Shown here one piece after another: positions 45,299 to 56,722 of a stretch of 64,000 bases of DNA (position 1 is the first letter of the stretch; each line of letters starts with the position of its first letter). The position numbers and the translations under genes were made by a program. The notes under the pieces are model-generated. The model saw only the letters and a list, made by a program, of their open reading frames with translations. It did no database searches and had not been told where the DNA came from. The stretch comes from Cyclaneusma minus (lineage: Eukaryota; Ascomycota; Leotiomycetes; Marthamycetales; Marthamycetaceae): NCBI GenBank assembly GCA_037179335.1, contig JAKZHN010000002.1, forward strand, positions 1,426,001 through 1,490,000, read 5' to 3'.

Positions 45299-46889
45299 TC
45301 ATTGCGAGTATTGCGTTTCATCGAAGGTCGACAAACGGCCGCAGGACTGTCGCATCTCGCCACGACCGATTTTTTTTTTTCATTTTCATGCGCGAGTCGA
45401 CGATGGCTTCGACAAGCCATTCCGGCGACTTCAATCCTTCTTGGTCACTTCGTCGATGACCTTTTCGGGCGCGATGTCGGGGATTGGCGAGCTTGTCGTT
45501 CTTCTTTCGCTCAGCCACTCACAGAATCCGGCATCTCCACAGCTTTCTGCGCCTTATTTTTTGTTCGCGGGCGCATTGGCAGCTTGCGCACGTTCTCGCC
45601 ATCTCTTCCTCAGAATCTCCAATGTTTGATGCGTACATGTAGTTTCTGACGCATTCGGCAGGCGGTCGCTGGCGAGTGGAACCGGAGTCGCACCTCGGTA
45701 CAATGTTATCGCGACAGCCTCGTGAATAATTCCACTGAGTCAAGACTCACGCGACACCACGCTGCACGGCTCAACTGTTATCGGCCGACATGAGCTTTGA
45801 AGCCAATTTCGATAACAGCTTAGAAGCCAATTTCGATAACAGCTTTGACAGCCCGATACGCCGCTTTCCGTATTCCGATATCTCGGGATCTTACATACCG
45901 TGAATCGTGTAAACCAGGTACCGTGCGTTGAGGATTGGTGGTTCACACGGTACATATGTACCTAAGAACCGTTACGGCGCCACGATTTCCACATTCTGAA
46001 ATTCTGGCAGCATATGACTTGCTTTTACGTATATACAAACTCGATAGCCACATAGGAAAATATATTGTCGTACTATGCTATAGTTAAACTGTTTTCTGAT
46101 TGTGTAACCGTTGGTTTCTGTTTCTCACGAGTCACGGGGGCCGCGAGGGGGAGTGCACGTGCCACAAGGCACAAAATCTTGAATTATTCCTGGAATTTTG
46201 ACATACATAGAGTATCAAAGCTCTCGTTGCATCATCACCTTCCCGCCCCCGTGAGAAGCCAGCGATCAGATATATATCTGCATCAATGCATTGTACGAGG
46301 TAATTTACTGTGCAAAGGCGGTTAAAGGCGGTTGAGTGTTGGCGTTAAAGGCGGTTCCAGTCAACGTCAATTATGATGTTGGCCGACATGATCGGAGCCC
46401 GCCTAGCCTGGAACCCTTCCGCCCGCCGCGGCGTTTGCCTGTTATGTTGCAGCCTATCGCCCTTTCTCTCTTCGCGCCTCTCTCAGCTCCTTTCAATGTT
46501 TTTGCTTCCACCTACCTGGCGGAAACTCAATCGAGGGCGGGATGGAAACCATGGGCGGGAATCCGGACGGAGGCTTAGCGGAGAGTGGAGGTGATTCCGT
46601 GGTACCGCTACATGGCGTGCAGTAGTGAAGAGCCTATGTATGTCCTGTCCAGCGTTAGGCCCGTAACCCACACCTCGAGTCATTGAATAATTGCGCTGCA
46701 CTGGTGATATCAGATCGCCGGGGCCCCACCATTTCCCCGGCCCCAGTTTTGCCCTCGGATGTCGTCTGTCCAGTCTGTACATATTCTGACCATTCCTCCA
46801 GCGATTTCTGTTCCTCGTGTCGGCCTTCCAGCTTTTGCTGCTTTCTTTCCACTCTTCCAAACATAGTCATTCATTTTACTGTCGACAAT
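45299..46889. other. Gene-free stretch and upstream region of the amino acid permease
   Basis: No gene pattern. A tandem of about 22 bp, gaagccaatttcgataacag, occurs twice at 45798-45842. agcgataataac-like sequence is absent. ggttaaaggcggttgagtgt-type direct repeats (aaaggcggtt, three times) lie at 46314-46355. The last 300 bp should hold the permease promoter and leader; no TATA box is obvious. Confidence 0.4.
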
Positions 46890-48649
46890 ATGGAAAAACA
46901 GCACGATGTGGAAGACGCCAAGCTGGCGAGGGAGCTCAGCAAGGGCGTGGGCAATGTCGACGCCGTCTTTGGAGAAGTTGTCGAAGGGCAAGGGCCCAAC
47001 TACCGCAGTGTTTGTCCTCCCAGCACCACCTCACTCAATTCCCCCTCCGTTCCCATACAATATTACTTGTATTTCCGTATCTTTTCCGCTAACCATGTGC
47101 CATACATATAGGTTGGGTGGCTTGGAACCGCCATCTTGATGATGAAGACCCAGATTGGTTTGGGCGTCCTCTCGATTCCCGTGGTATTCAACTCGCTTGG
47201 ATTGGTGCCGGGTATCATCTGCTTGCTCGTCATCGCTGCCATTACGACATGGTCCAATTACATGATTGGCGTCTTCAAACTCAATCATCCGGAAGTATAC
47301 GGTATCGACGATGTGGGAAGGTTGATCTGGGGGCCTGTTGGATACTGGCTTTTCAGTATTGCATTCGTGCTCTTCATGATCTTCACCGTTGGATCGGCAA
47401 TTCTCAGTGTTTCGATCTGTGAGATTCCTTCTTCCTTTTACTTTCTTCTGTTAATCTCGAGTCTTGGAGCAAAGGAATAGCGCTGACCACATGTCCCGCA
47501 TCAACAGCTCTGAATGCCATCTCCAACCATGGCACGTGCACAGCAGTGTTTGTCGTCGTAGCCATGATCATCGGCTTCACGTTCGGCAGCGTCCGCACCC
47601 TAAGCAAAGTATCCTGGATGGCCTGGGTCGGCCTAACCTCCATCCTCATAGCCAGTGCGTCTTTTCCCCTATTCCAAAAATCCATTCATCATCATCAGTA
47701 TTCCTAACTTTCTCTCCACAGTCTTCACCCTGACAGTCGCCGTCGGCGTCCAAGACCGCCCTTCAGCCGCGCCCCAAACCGGCCCCTGGAGCTCCGACTA
47801 CAAGATCACCACCTCCTCTTCCTTTTCGTCCGCGGCTTCGGCTCTGTCATCGCTGGTTTTTGCGTACGCGGGCACACCGGCTTTCTTCAACATCGCTAGT
47901 GAAATGAAAGATCCCAGACATTTCAATCGCTCTTTGTTTCTCTGCCAAGGTGTCGTCGTAAGTAGCTTACCTATCATAATGATACCACGCATCCCGCACC
48001 AGTGCTACCCAGCTAACACAACCTGTCCAGACTATCGTATACCTGATCATCGGCATCGTAGTCTACTACTTCTGCGGCTCCTACGTCGCATCTCCCGCTC
48101 TCGGCTCCGCCGGCCCACTAATGAAGCGCGTCTGCTACGGCCTAGCCCTCCCCGGTCTCCTCGTCACCACCATTCTCTACACTCACGTAAGCACCCCCTT
48201 CACTTCACTTCACAAAAGCCCTTCACGCACTAACACACCATCCCCAGCTCCCCGCCAAATACATATTCGTCCGCCTCCTCCGCGGCTCCCGCCACCTCGT
48301 CAGCAACTCCCCTACGCACTGGACCATCTGGCTCTCCTGCACCGCCTGCAGCGCGCTCATCGCCTACATAATCGCCTCTGCAATCCCCGTCTTCGACGGG
48401 CTCGTGTCGCTCATCGGCGCGCTTCTCGGCACCCTCATGTCATTCATTCCGTTTCCGTTCATGTGGTGGTACGATAACCGCGACAAGCGGGCTGGCTGGC
48501 GCGCGATGGATTTCTGGTGTATTTTTGTGGTTACGAGTGGCGTGTTCTTGCTGGTGGCCGGCACGTATGGGAGCGTGAAGGATATTATCGATGCGTACAA
48601 TGAGAGTGGGGGGAGTGCGGCTTGGAGCTGTGCTGATAACTCGTCGTAG
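46890..48649 (+). CDS. Amino acid permease, AAAP family (Mtr-like)
   Basis: Six exons join without a stop: 46890-47009, 47112-47418, 47508-47654, 47722-47957, 48031-48186 and 48248-48649, all with GT-AG introns of 61-102 nt, giving 455 residues. After a charged cytosolic N-terminus of 40 residues comes GWLGTAILMMKTQIGLGVLS (residues 42-61), the signature of the fungal neutral/aromatic amino acid permeases related to Neurospora mtr. About eleven hydrophobic segments follow. SSLVFAYAGTPAFFNIASEM and MKDPRHFNRSL in exon 4 form the conserved central block of Aa_trans proteins. It should import neutral and aromatic amino acids across the plasma membrane by proton symport. It stands alone between relic-rich regions and shows no damage. 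G+C is higher than in its surroundings, in particular in exons 5 and 6. Confidence 0.93.
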
Positions 48650-51560
48650 GTTGGGCGGGGAGGGGGAGGAGATGAGGTTTCGCTTGTATATATAGCTGGT
48701 CTTGCGGAGTATGTTCTGGTTTGTTGTTACATATTGTTATACGTTGGGCTGGGGCGATGTGTGAATTTTTATTATTTTTGCGATATCCCAACTGCTCATG
48801 GCAATACCCCTGCTTTCTTCCCAGTCCTTTTGGACATTTTCAGCAATCTTGTCGGAATGAGCTTTCACGTGGGTAGCAAAATGGCGCCATGCGCAATGAA
48901 AGGAAGCTGTCTTCAGCGGCCGTCCGGACGAGGGGGTGTGAAGTTGGCGATGCGCGACAAAAGCGAGATATGTAGCCGATTCTCGGAGTCCAAAGAGGGG
49001 GAGGGAGGAAGGGAGGTGAACTTGGAATGTGCATCAAAAGGGGGCAATATCCCGGGAGTGCGTATCTTCTTTATTCCAGAACACGGACCGATGAATGTGC
49101 GCGTAACGTCAAGTGAAGCAAATTCTTCGAGTTTGAGCACGCCGCACAAGGCTCTTTCCGCTCCCTCGCTGCTCGACCGTACCATCTGCGCAGGCGCGCT
49201 GTGCATGTTCCAGGCTCAGCTTCCACCAAGTCTCGCTCAGAACCAATACATTCGTCCATAACCGCCAGCATGACTTCTTGGGTTAGGATTTCGACAGCCC
49301 TTTCCCCGGCTTCGAACCAAACGACAAGAAACTGCCGGCTAGCCTGCGCGCGACCAACCCCAGAACACGCCGCAGCGTGGTGCGTAAGTCTCAACTACTT
49401 CAAGCCTCCCAAGGGCTTCTGCGTTCCCGCCGTCCGTCCAGTCTCTTTTTTGTGGAAGACTGCGCCCTGCTCCCCGGCTGCTACATCGACGACTTGTTGC
49501 TCCGTCATGGTTTCGCCCTCCTGTCCAGACTCGAACACGACCAAGCAGGCTCCGACTGCGCCGCTTGTGCTCGCAAGCCGCTTCCGCGACAGAACCTCCA
49601 AACCGCGGCACCATGAAGCTATGGACAAAGCCGATGCCATGGTCAAGAAGCTCTTGGTCTCATGGCTGGACCCGAATACGTGGAAAAACAAACCCTGGTC
49701 CACTCGGTGATCACTACACACCAGATCTCCCCGATAACACGACACGCGATGGAAAAGGTGAGGAAATTGCTGGCGCCGGTAAGAAAAGGAAGCGTGCCGA
49801 GACGGATTGCCAGGATGGCTGGAACTGTAAGTGGTTTCCTCCATGCCCTCGCAGAGCGAGATGTGAGCGTGTTGCTGACGAGAGCTCTGCAGTCCATCTC
49901 CGCATCCCCGCCTTTTGATGGCTCTGGCAAGTTCGACACCTTGCTGGCGTTTCCCAATCGTACAGTTCTCCACAACAGTTAGCAGGGCGCATGCACAAAC
50001 TTTATGTGAGGAGGTGAGGGCAGCACATGCGTTGCTTCAGATTTCCATCACCGATCAGCGGTCCCCTGCTTCACCGCGCAACCTCGCGAATCAGTGACGG
50101 CGTGAAGTTTCGACCTTTTCTTGGCTCGATAAGCTTCATCCGTCGAGGATACCACGCACTCGTCCAGTGCCTCCGTTGGTCTCTACAGCTAGTTGCTCGT
50201 TCAACCCGGGAATCCGGAATCCAAAGCGTACGTGCTTCCGCCTCATATTGTTGCCGTACACGCTAACTTCCATGCTAGGAACCGTGCCGTTTCTCGAGGC
50301 ATCAGCACAGTTCCATCGCCCATCACGGTTGCGGCTATTGACAGCATCCCCTGAGCGAAAGCGAAGCAGAAGATCCTTGCGGAATCGACGTCGCCAGCAA
50401 AGAAAAAAGACACGACCTTTGATGGATCCGGCACGCAAGCCGACCTTGCCGACAAGTATCGATATTCTCAGCAAGGCATGCACGTTCAAGCCTTCTTCAA
50501 GGATTCCCTCAAGAACTGTTGGACTGGTTCTGTCTTCACCAATCAGGCCACTTGCTTACAGCGATCTTCGCATCGTGACCTCTGAGGCAGAGTTGCCTGA
50601 GAGCCTGCGCTGTGCGCATACTGAGCGGCAGCACGTCGTGGACTCTTTTGTAGTTCTTGTTGCTATTCTGGTAGACACTCATGTTGAACCCATCTCCTGA
50701 AGATTTGGTATTCACTTGTGATTATCTAACGCCTCTGGGGGTGGTTGGGGAACAAGGTGACTAGGTGCTTTGCCAGGCCCCCTGGTGCTCTGATCCGACT
50801 TTGCGAAAGCGACAAGATCTCTCGGAAGCTACTGCGAACACTCCATTATCCCTGAGTGGATTGATTCCGCTAGGAACCGCAGACATCGCCATGTCTATTC
50901 CACCCAAGGCGCATCGAGAGTGCTTGACTGGATACCCCGATTTCCAAGCCGTGCCCTGCCCCTAGGGACTTCAAGTTCTTTGAAGATGGGAGAGATGGTC
51001 GAACGCCTGTGGTGGCCGTCGAGTCTGCCTGTGCAAGCTTTCGACCACAAGCGAGAAAGGGTGGAATACCATCAAGGACACTGCATTGTGTGCCGTTGAC
51101 GAGAATGATCAGGTTGCCTGATGTCTGCAGCGCAGTCCTCAATGGGCAACCAATTCTCGAAGAGTGGCTCGGTTTCTTTCCATACACAACCTGGCGACAT
51201 CCACGCCGACTAACTGCCCGCTCCGATGATAGTCTTTCCAGGATTCGAAGCCGCAGTCCCATTCGTGGCAGCCGCAGTACTTCTCCCAGGGAGTTGAAGC
51301 GTCGGGCATTGCCTGAATGATTGATGGAATGAATGGGGGCTGGCGAGACTGCGTAGGAAAGGAGAGAGAACTCGGTTTGAGACGAGACTCTCGTGCATTC
51401 GAGTCCAAGCCAAGTCTCTTTTCGGTTGTCCGGACGAACCGGTGGACTGTCACTCCCCGGCATAGCAGCATATCATGCAGCAAACCCCGTTCGTTCAAAG
51501 TCGCTGGCCGACCGCGAGTACTCATATTTTCAATGTATTATTACGTATCCCGCGGTGCCA
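48650..51560. other. Relic-rich stretch without a definable gene
   Basis: Long frames overlap on both strands (for example 49201-49710 plus and 49973-49395 minus), which argues against any single real one. Protein-like fragments on the plus strand include MVKKLLVSWLDPNTWKNKPW (about 49,630-49,700), GKKRKRAETDCQDGWNCKWF (about 49,783-49,840) and KKKDTTFDGSGTQADLADKY (about 50,404-50,460), in changing frames. I recognise no family. Confidence 0.4.
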
Positions 51561-51565
51561 CACGT

Positions 51566-51680
51566 CCGGGTTGAGCTCATCATCACGGACTCGCTCGTCT
51601 TTGCGCTTCCACACCGGAAAGTCTCGAGAAATGCTCGCATTCGCAAGCAGCTCCAAAGGCATGGAATACAAGCCGGCTGT
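51566..51680. repeat. Dispersed unit R, copy 1
   Basis: Contains cgggttgagctcatcatc, then a variable stretch, ggaaagtctcgagaaatgctc and caagcagctccaa. On the minus strand it reads NASISRDFPVWKRKDERVRD and DELNPDVW without a stop. Confidence 0.7.
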
Positions 51681-51991
51681 ATTCCATCCACTGGGGCCCT
51701 GTCTTGGACCCGGTTATCGTGGCGGAGGAAGAAATCCTGGGTCGAACAAAAGGCCAAGGAAACCGTTTCGCCGTGGCTGTCCTCTGTGCCCCAAAACGTA
51801 GCGAATGAGCCAATCACTGAGCGAGTTCGGCCGCTCCCAGGACACCGATCCAGCCATGACGGCCTGTCAACAAACCCGGTAGTTCAAATGGGGGAAGCGT
51901 TAATGGTCTTCGTTTGCCCTTCTGATAAAGGAAGTTGCTGCGGAGACAATCTTGACCGTGGACACCACGAAGATTCCGGTGTAATTTACCC

Positions 51992-52072
51992 GCCCATGTG
52001 CGTACATGTGTCTGGGAATGCCCTCGCTGCACTGAAGTCCCTGTTCCTGTTCGCACGACCTACATCCATCAC
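51992..52072 (+). pseudogene. Second copy of the CxC...CPxCTEVPV motif
   Basis: The frame reads AHVRTCVWECPRCTEVPVPV and RTTYIHH, then TGA. It matches VQVCTCLWTCPKCTEVPVQV and RTTYKW at 16429-16506, with the four Cys, the Trp and CTEVPV all kept although many bases differ. Conservation at protein level suggests both descend from a real gene family with a small zinc-binding motif. Unit R copy 2 follows within 20 bp. Confidence 0.5.
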
Positions 52073-52087
52073 TGATTTCTGCGATAC

Positions 52088-52140
52088 CCTGCCGGAAAGT
52101 CTCAAGAAATGCTTGTATCCGCGAACTGCTCCAATCTGAT
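52088..52140. repeat. Dispersed unit R, copy 2 (partial)
   Basis: Contains ccggaaagtctcaagaaatg, then cttgtatccgcgaactgctccaa, aligning with the right half of copy 1. Confidence 0.6.
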
Positions 52141-52377
52141 CGACGATCATTACTTTTCGAGTGCGAGGTTTATGCAAAGAGAATTGCCTGGGATCAAGAT
52201 CGACTCTTCAGTCTCTTCCGTCATCACGCTCGGGAGGCATTGTCTGACGTCGAGTCAGTCAACCTCTTCCAACCATTCAATGAACCGCTGTTGTTGGGAT
52301 GCTTCAAGGACCACAACAACGATCACCGGAATGGTGCAACGTATGCGCAACGACATTCGACGCCGCGAAAAGAGCAT

Positions 52378-52480
52378 ACCCGGGTTGAGCTCATCATCTC
52401 GGACTCGATTTAGTGGCGCATTTTTTGCGCTATCGTGTCGGAAAGTCTCGAGAAATGCTCATATCTTGCCGACAATTGCC
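52378..52480. repeat. Dispersed unit R, copy 3
   Basis: Contains cgggttgagctcatcatctc, ggaaagtctcgagaaatgct and catatc. The minus strand reads MSISRDFPTR and then stops. Confidence 0.7.
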
Positions 52481-52499
52481 ATGGGATAAAGACCAAAGT

Positions 52500-53620
52500 A
52501 TGCCCTGGCTAAATGCAAGCGAATCCATTCTTGCGAATCGAAAATTTCGAGAGCCGTCATGGGGGGTCGGTGTCCCGGGACGGATTGATCTCTCTTTTGA
52601 GGTCTCTTGCCTAAGGGTGGCCTTGATCATGGACATGATTCCGTGGGCGTGGTTGATGAGTTGTTGGACCACGAAAAGGGGCGAGAGGGGACCGGCCTGT
52701 GAAAAACGGGTGGTGATGCCTTCAATAGCAGCAACCACAGCACACACAGATGAGAGTAACGATGACAGTCTTCACGGTAACGTCTACGATACCAGTTCCG
52801 AGAAGGAACCACACCCGCATGAACCAGTGTGTACCAGAGATGTGCTTGGGCTGGATGGCAAACACTGACGTCCAGCCATGCACTGGGACCCATCACGACG
52901 GCCGTGTTCTATCGCTACCATCTTGGGGCCCATAGGATGGAAAGTCATACAAGCTTGCTGTCCAGGTGAGTCGCGATTTCAGAAGTGATGAGCCTCGTAT
53001 TCCTCATCACGGACCCGAACCAGAAGCCGACCGGCGACTACGAAGCTTCCTCCCTCTTCCGTGTCCGTTTTCTCGACACTCAGACGGACGCAACCAACGA
53101 TTCGGAACCGCCTCTATGGCCAGGTTTGAAGTGGGCAATTGATGAAGCCTAGGCGCCAATGGAGAAGCCGAAGATGTGTCGGGCGAAACCGGATCCAAGC
53201 CAAAGGCTGCGGAGAAGAAACACGACCCTTTCCATCCTAAGCATTGCTCCCGGTCTAGATTCGGTCGCGGCAGCAAAAATGACGACGAAGACCCAACTCC
53301 GAAACACCAAGTCTTTTCGCACAAGTTCGAAGCTTTCAAGAGTCTTCTTGCTCGAAGGTCGTCGATCCTCCTGGACCTGCAGCCAGGTCGACAACACAGA
53401 AGGGCTGCGCCTCTCTCTTTGGTCGAGCTTGGCCAAGGTATTCGAGGCGCTTCGTGATGTCCTGGCGCAACAAGGGACTCTGCATTGTCCCCTGCATATG
53501 GAGTCGAGACGTACGAAGTGGTCTGCCAAAAGGGCAAAGATACGTCAACCCAAGACGTGGTTGAGACCACTGCTCCTCTTCAGCATTACTCGCGTGAACA
53601 GTTCGGCGGTCTTGCCCTTC
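52500..53620. other. Relic stretch between unit R copies 3 and 4
   Basis: No gene called. A plus-strand frame 53176-53457 reads SKNDDEDPTPKHQVFSHKFE and AFKSLLAR, which looks protein-like; the opposite strand is also open. Not recognised. Confidence 0.3.
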
Positions 53621-53625
53621 TTACA

Positions 53626-53740
53626 TGCTCGGGTTGAGCTCATCATCTCGGAGCTGCTGGCCTTCCCGCTTCTGCACTGGGAAGTCTCGAGAAATGCTCA
53701 TATCCACGAAGTGCTTCAAGGCTCCGCGGCACGCATGTGT
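53626..53740. repeat. Dispersed unit R, copy 4
   Basis: Contains cgggttgagctcatcatctc, gggaagtctcgagaaatgct and catatccacgaagtgcttcaa. The minus strand reads MSISRDFPVQKREGQQLRDD and ELNPSM in one open frame. Confidence 0.7.
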
Positions 53741-54430
53741 GTCGACAATTGCTCTGAGAACCGAGTGGTGGTTATTTCAACTGGTTTTGTTATCCGTTCT
53801 CGATTTTGGATGTTTGGATGGTTGGACTTGCCACAGTGGCTCATGTGGATGGTGTCGCGCCTGGATGTAGGTAGAAGTATCGAATAGATTGTTTGATTCG
53901 ATTATTTTCTTTTGAAAAGTTTCTCTTGTTTTGTCTTGTGATTTTAAACTGGTCTTTCTGTCGAATTGGACTGGCGATTGTTCTTCTTGGTTCAGCTTGT
54001 GGTCTCGTGGTATTTGGTCTGGTTCGATGTCTCTGGAGAGATCAACGGGAAGTATTGTGGAGGGCGGGGAGGGATCGCAGCTGGAATTGAGCTGGTGGTG
54101 ATGAGTCTCGAGACGATCGATGCAAGATTCCAACAACGCATGCGAGAGACCAGCCGCTGCAGAGCTGCCACCTACGTCCTGATCGGAGCTCTCTCCACCC
54201 CTTTCACAGCCTCAGGCTCTATTGCATACCACCCCGCCCTCCTGGGCTGCGGCTGTTACTCCTCGAGAACAGCAGGATGAGACGTTCTGTGCAGTCGTGT
54301 TCCTGTGTTTATTGAAGGTCGTCTTCGTGGACTAGGCCGGTGGGAATTGGCCTGAATGACGCCGGTTGGAACAGTTTAGGACATGGTGGTCCTGCAATGG
54401 CTAAGATGTGTTTTTTGAGGCTGAAGAGAT
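53741..54430. other. Gene-free stretch
   Basis: T-rich from 53,880 to 54,000. Short overlapping frames only, no motif. Confidence 0.35.
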
Positions 54431-54434
54431 CGGA

Positions 54435-54740
54435 GAATTTGACAGGCAGGCTTGAAACTAAAGTGAAGGACGGCCGGGGATTCTGCAGTGATCAGGAAGA
54501 GTGTGTTGGGTGATGGAAATATCTGATGGACAGATGGAGAAATTGGGGAATGCATCAGGCAACTCTGAAATGAGGGTGAAGGACGGCCGGCGATCCTGAA
54601 GTAATCATGCAGAGTATTCTTGGTGATGGAGAGATCTGGTGGAGAGATGGAGGAAGATGAAAGGCAGGCTCGCAAGAAGAGTGAAGAGGGATCGGAGGAG
54701 AACAGGGTGAAGGACGGCCAGAGGTATGAGAAGTGGAAGC
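54435..54740 (-). repeat. Imperfect tandem repeat, unit about 113-130 bp
   Basis: gtgaaggacggccgg starts at 54463 and 54576, and gtgaaggacggccag at 54706. Between them ggtgatggaaatatctgatgg, then acagatggag, recurs as ggtgatggagagatctggtgg, then agagatggag. About two and a half units. On the minus strand it reads as Ser/Pro-rich repeats (SPAVLH, SPSPxILxxIT) over two overlapping frames. A coding origin is possible but not shown. Confidence 0.75.
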
Positions 54741-55840
54741 GGTCATTGTGTCGGGAGTAGGGAGGTAAGTGATCACCGGGACTCCTTGCTCTACTATCCG
54801 CCCCTTCGCATGTTCACCCGGATGATGAAGCTGATATGGGATAGTTCGCACGGATCCCCAGTCTTTCGGTCAAGATGAGCCTCTTTTGGTTGGTTTGCCC
54901 TCTCATTCAGTCTCCTTTTCATGAAGCCAGTGCGGTGACTCAGACTGAGGTCTTTCGTTTCAGCTATATGGCTGTCCTTCAACAAGATTGATTGTTTCCG
55001 GAAGTTTGCGCAAGATTGGGGAGTTGTTCTGTGCAGCAACTTGTACGTTGTTTGGCAGAGGATGAAAGGAAGAAGAAGTTGAGCAAGCATCACTCCTTTT
55101 TCCGACCCCTTTTCGGCATCATGAAGCACTTTTACTATCACTGATGCAGGCCGCCATCACTTATTTCCCTTTTGATCATGATAGGACGTATCATGGGGCA
55201 AAAGGAAGTATCGTAACAGTTGCTGCTGGTGACCGCCGATAGTCTCCAGAGTTTGGGAATATACAGTGGGACGAAAAAATTCCACGCCCCCTCTCTGAAC
55301 TTAATGTGTAGCAGTGACCAGAAGAAACTTCTGCTTCCATTATTCGAGATTCCTTAGTTTTTGGAACATTCCCAATCCCTGGAAATATTCCCAATCCCTG
55401 ACCTGTTTGGGAGCAGTGTGCTGTGCAGTGAACTTTGTTGTAGAAAAAACAATGGGGAGAACTTTCTGCTTTCCTGGTATCCGATTATGAGAAGTGAGCT
55501 ACAATAGATGACGTTAAATCATAGATGATACTCGAGAATTGGGCTATAAAGCATATCACGCCCCACTTCCAATGTTCAGGTCGAAATGCTATAATGTTGA
55601 CATCCATCTGTGTATCAACTTGCAGCCATGCTCAAGAGCTATCTAATGCACCTAGAATTGTCAAAAATGGTCTTAATCTGCGGCTGTGGTGCAACGAGAC
55701 AGAATCTCGAGGAAGGGTAGTCCGAGTGAGGGGCTGATGGGTGGGGAATTCTCATGCGAAATCGACAGGAATCTTGTCACACGCCTTCAAGCTATGATCT
55801 GTCCAGAACCTTGAGTCCTGTTGGTTTCTAAACACCTTCA
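54741..55840. other. Gene-free stretch
   Basis: No coding pattern. gggaatat-type motifs related to the minisatellites occur singly at about 55,253 and, inverted, at 55,368-55,400 (ttcccaatccctg twice). Confidence 0.4.
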
Positions 55841-55844
55841 TTCC

Positions 55845-56060
55845 AGAATTACTTATAGTGACTGAGAATACTTACAGTAATTGGGAACACTCAGTGTCAC
55901 TCACAATAATTGGGAATACCCACAGGATTGGGAGTACTCACAGTAGTTGGGAATATCTACAATAACTTGAAATCCTCACGTGATTGGAAATACTCAGAAT
56001 GAATGTGAATATTCTGAGTAACTGGGGATCATCACAGTAATTGGGAATATCCGCATTCAA
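55845..56060 (+). repeat. Degenerate minisatellite, left of the F-box gene
   Basis: About nine imperfect units of 20-27 bp with the theme cacagtaattgggaatact (for example at 55,875, 55,903, 55,923, 55,940 and 56,033). The same theme returns right of the F-box gene at 58.3 kb. Confidence 0.75.
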
Positions 56061-56722
56061 TGCGGTATCGGCCATACCGTAATAATTAAGAACCTGAGCA
56101 CTCGTTGCCGGTCGCAGGACGCCGGTTGCGGCTGCACTTACTTCAAGCTTCTAGTCCTTCTTCCTTCTTCCTTCTTTCTCCATACGAATACACATATCAC
56201 AGGGGCCGTAAACGGAATTCTATTGCGGACAGTGGGGCGTTATTGAGTCGAAGACTTGGCAACACCATGATGGTTACCTTACTACCTGTATCTCGCACCT
56301 TCCTGGTCATCGTTACACACGCCAAGTCTCCATGCTACCCAGCACCATGGAACCTCTTCTGGTGTTGACAGACACCCATGTGGCTTCGGACATCATTATA
56401 AAAGCGCCCTGTCGCATCTATTACAAGAATCTCGTCTTCACAAGCGTTGTCAGTTGCGATTCGGATTCTACTGAACCAGAAAGTCGAACTTCCCCTCGAG
56501 TTGAACTGGACGAAACATCCAACACCCCCGATTTACGACAAGACGTTGACCCGGAGCTGTATTAGCGGAGAGAGTCTGCTGTGAGAAGAAACAGGTGGCT
56601 ACTTGAAGTACCTGAACCACGTAAGTAAATCATTCTTTTGTGATCCATCCTCCCATCTCATGGACTACCAGAAAGTTGACTCGGCGTGTAGGCATCCAAG
56701 ATCGTTCAAGCACCGTGTCCCA
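56061..56722 (+). promoter_or_regulatory. Upstream region of the F-box gene with a 5' UTR intron
   Basis: A TATA-like tataaaagc lies at 56397-56405. A probable leader intron runs from gtaagtaaat (56621) to taccag (56668), 54 bp before the ATG. A 72-codon open frame (ATG 56347, stop 56565) has no domain and overlaps the TATA motif, so I take it as chance or as a small upstream ORF. Confidence 0.35.

Noticed and set aside
48734..49261. 175-codon plus-strand ORF after the permease
   Set aside because: Covers the permease 3' UTR region, has no domain and a random-looking composition.
49395..49973. 192-codon minus-strand ORF
   Set aside because: Overlaps equally long plus-strand frames, has no motif, and no splice signals or upstream context support it.
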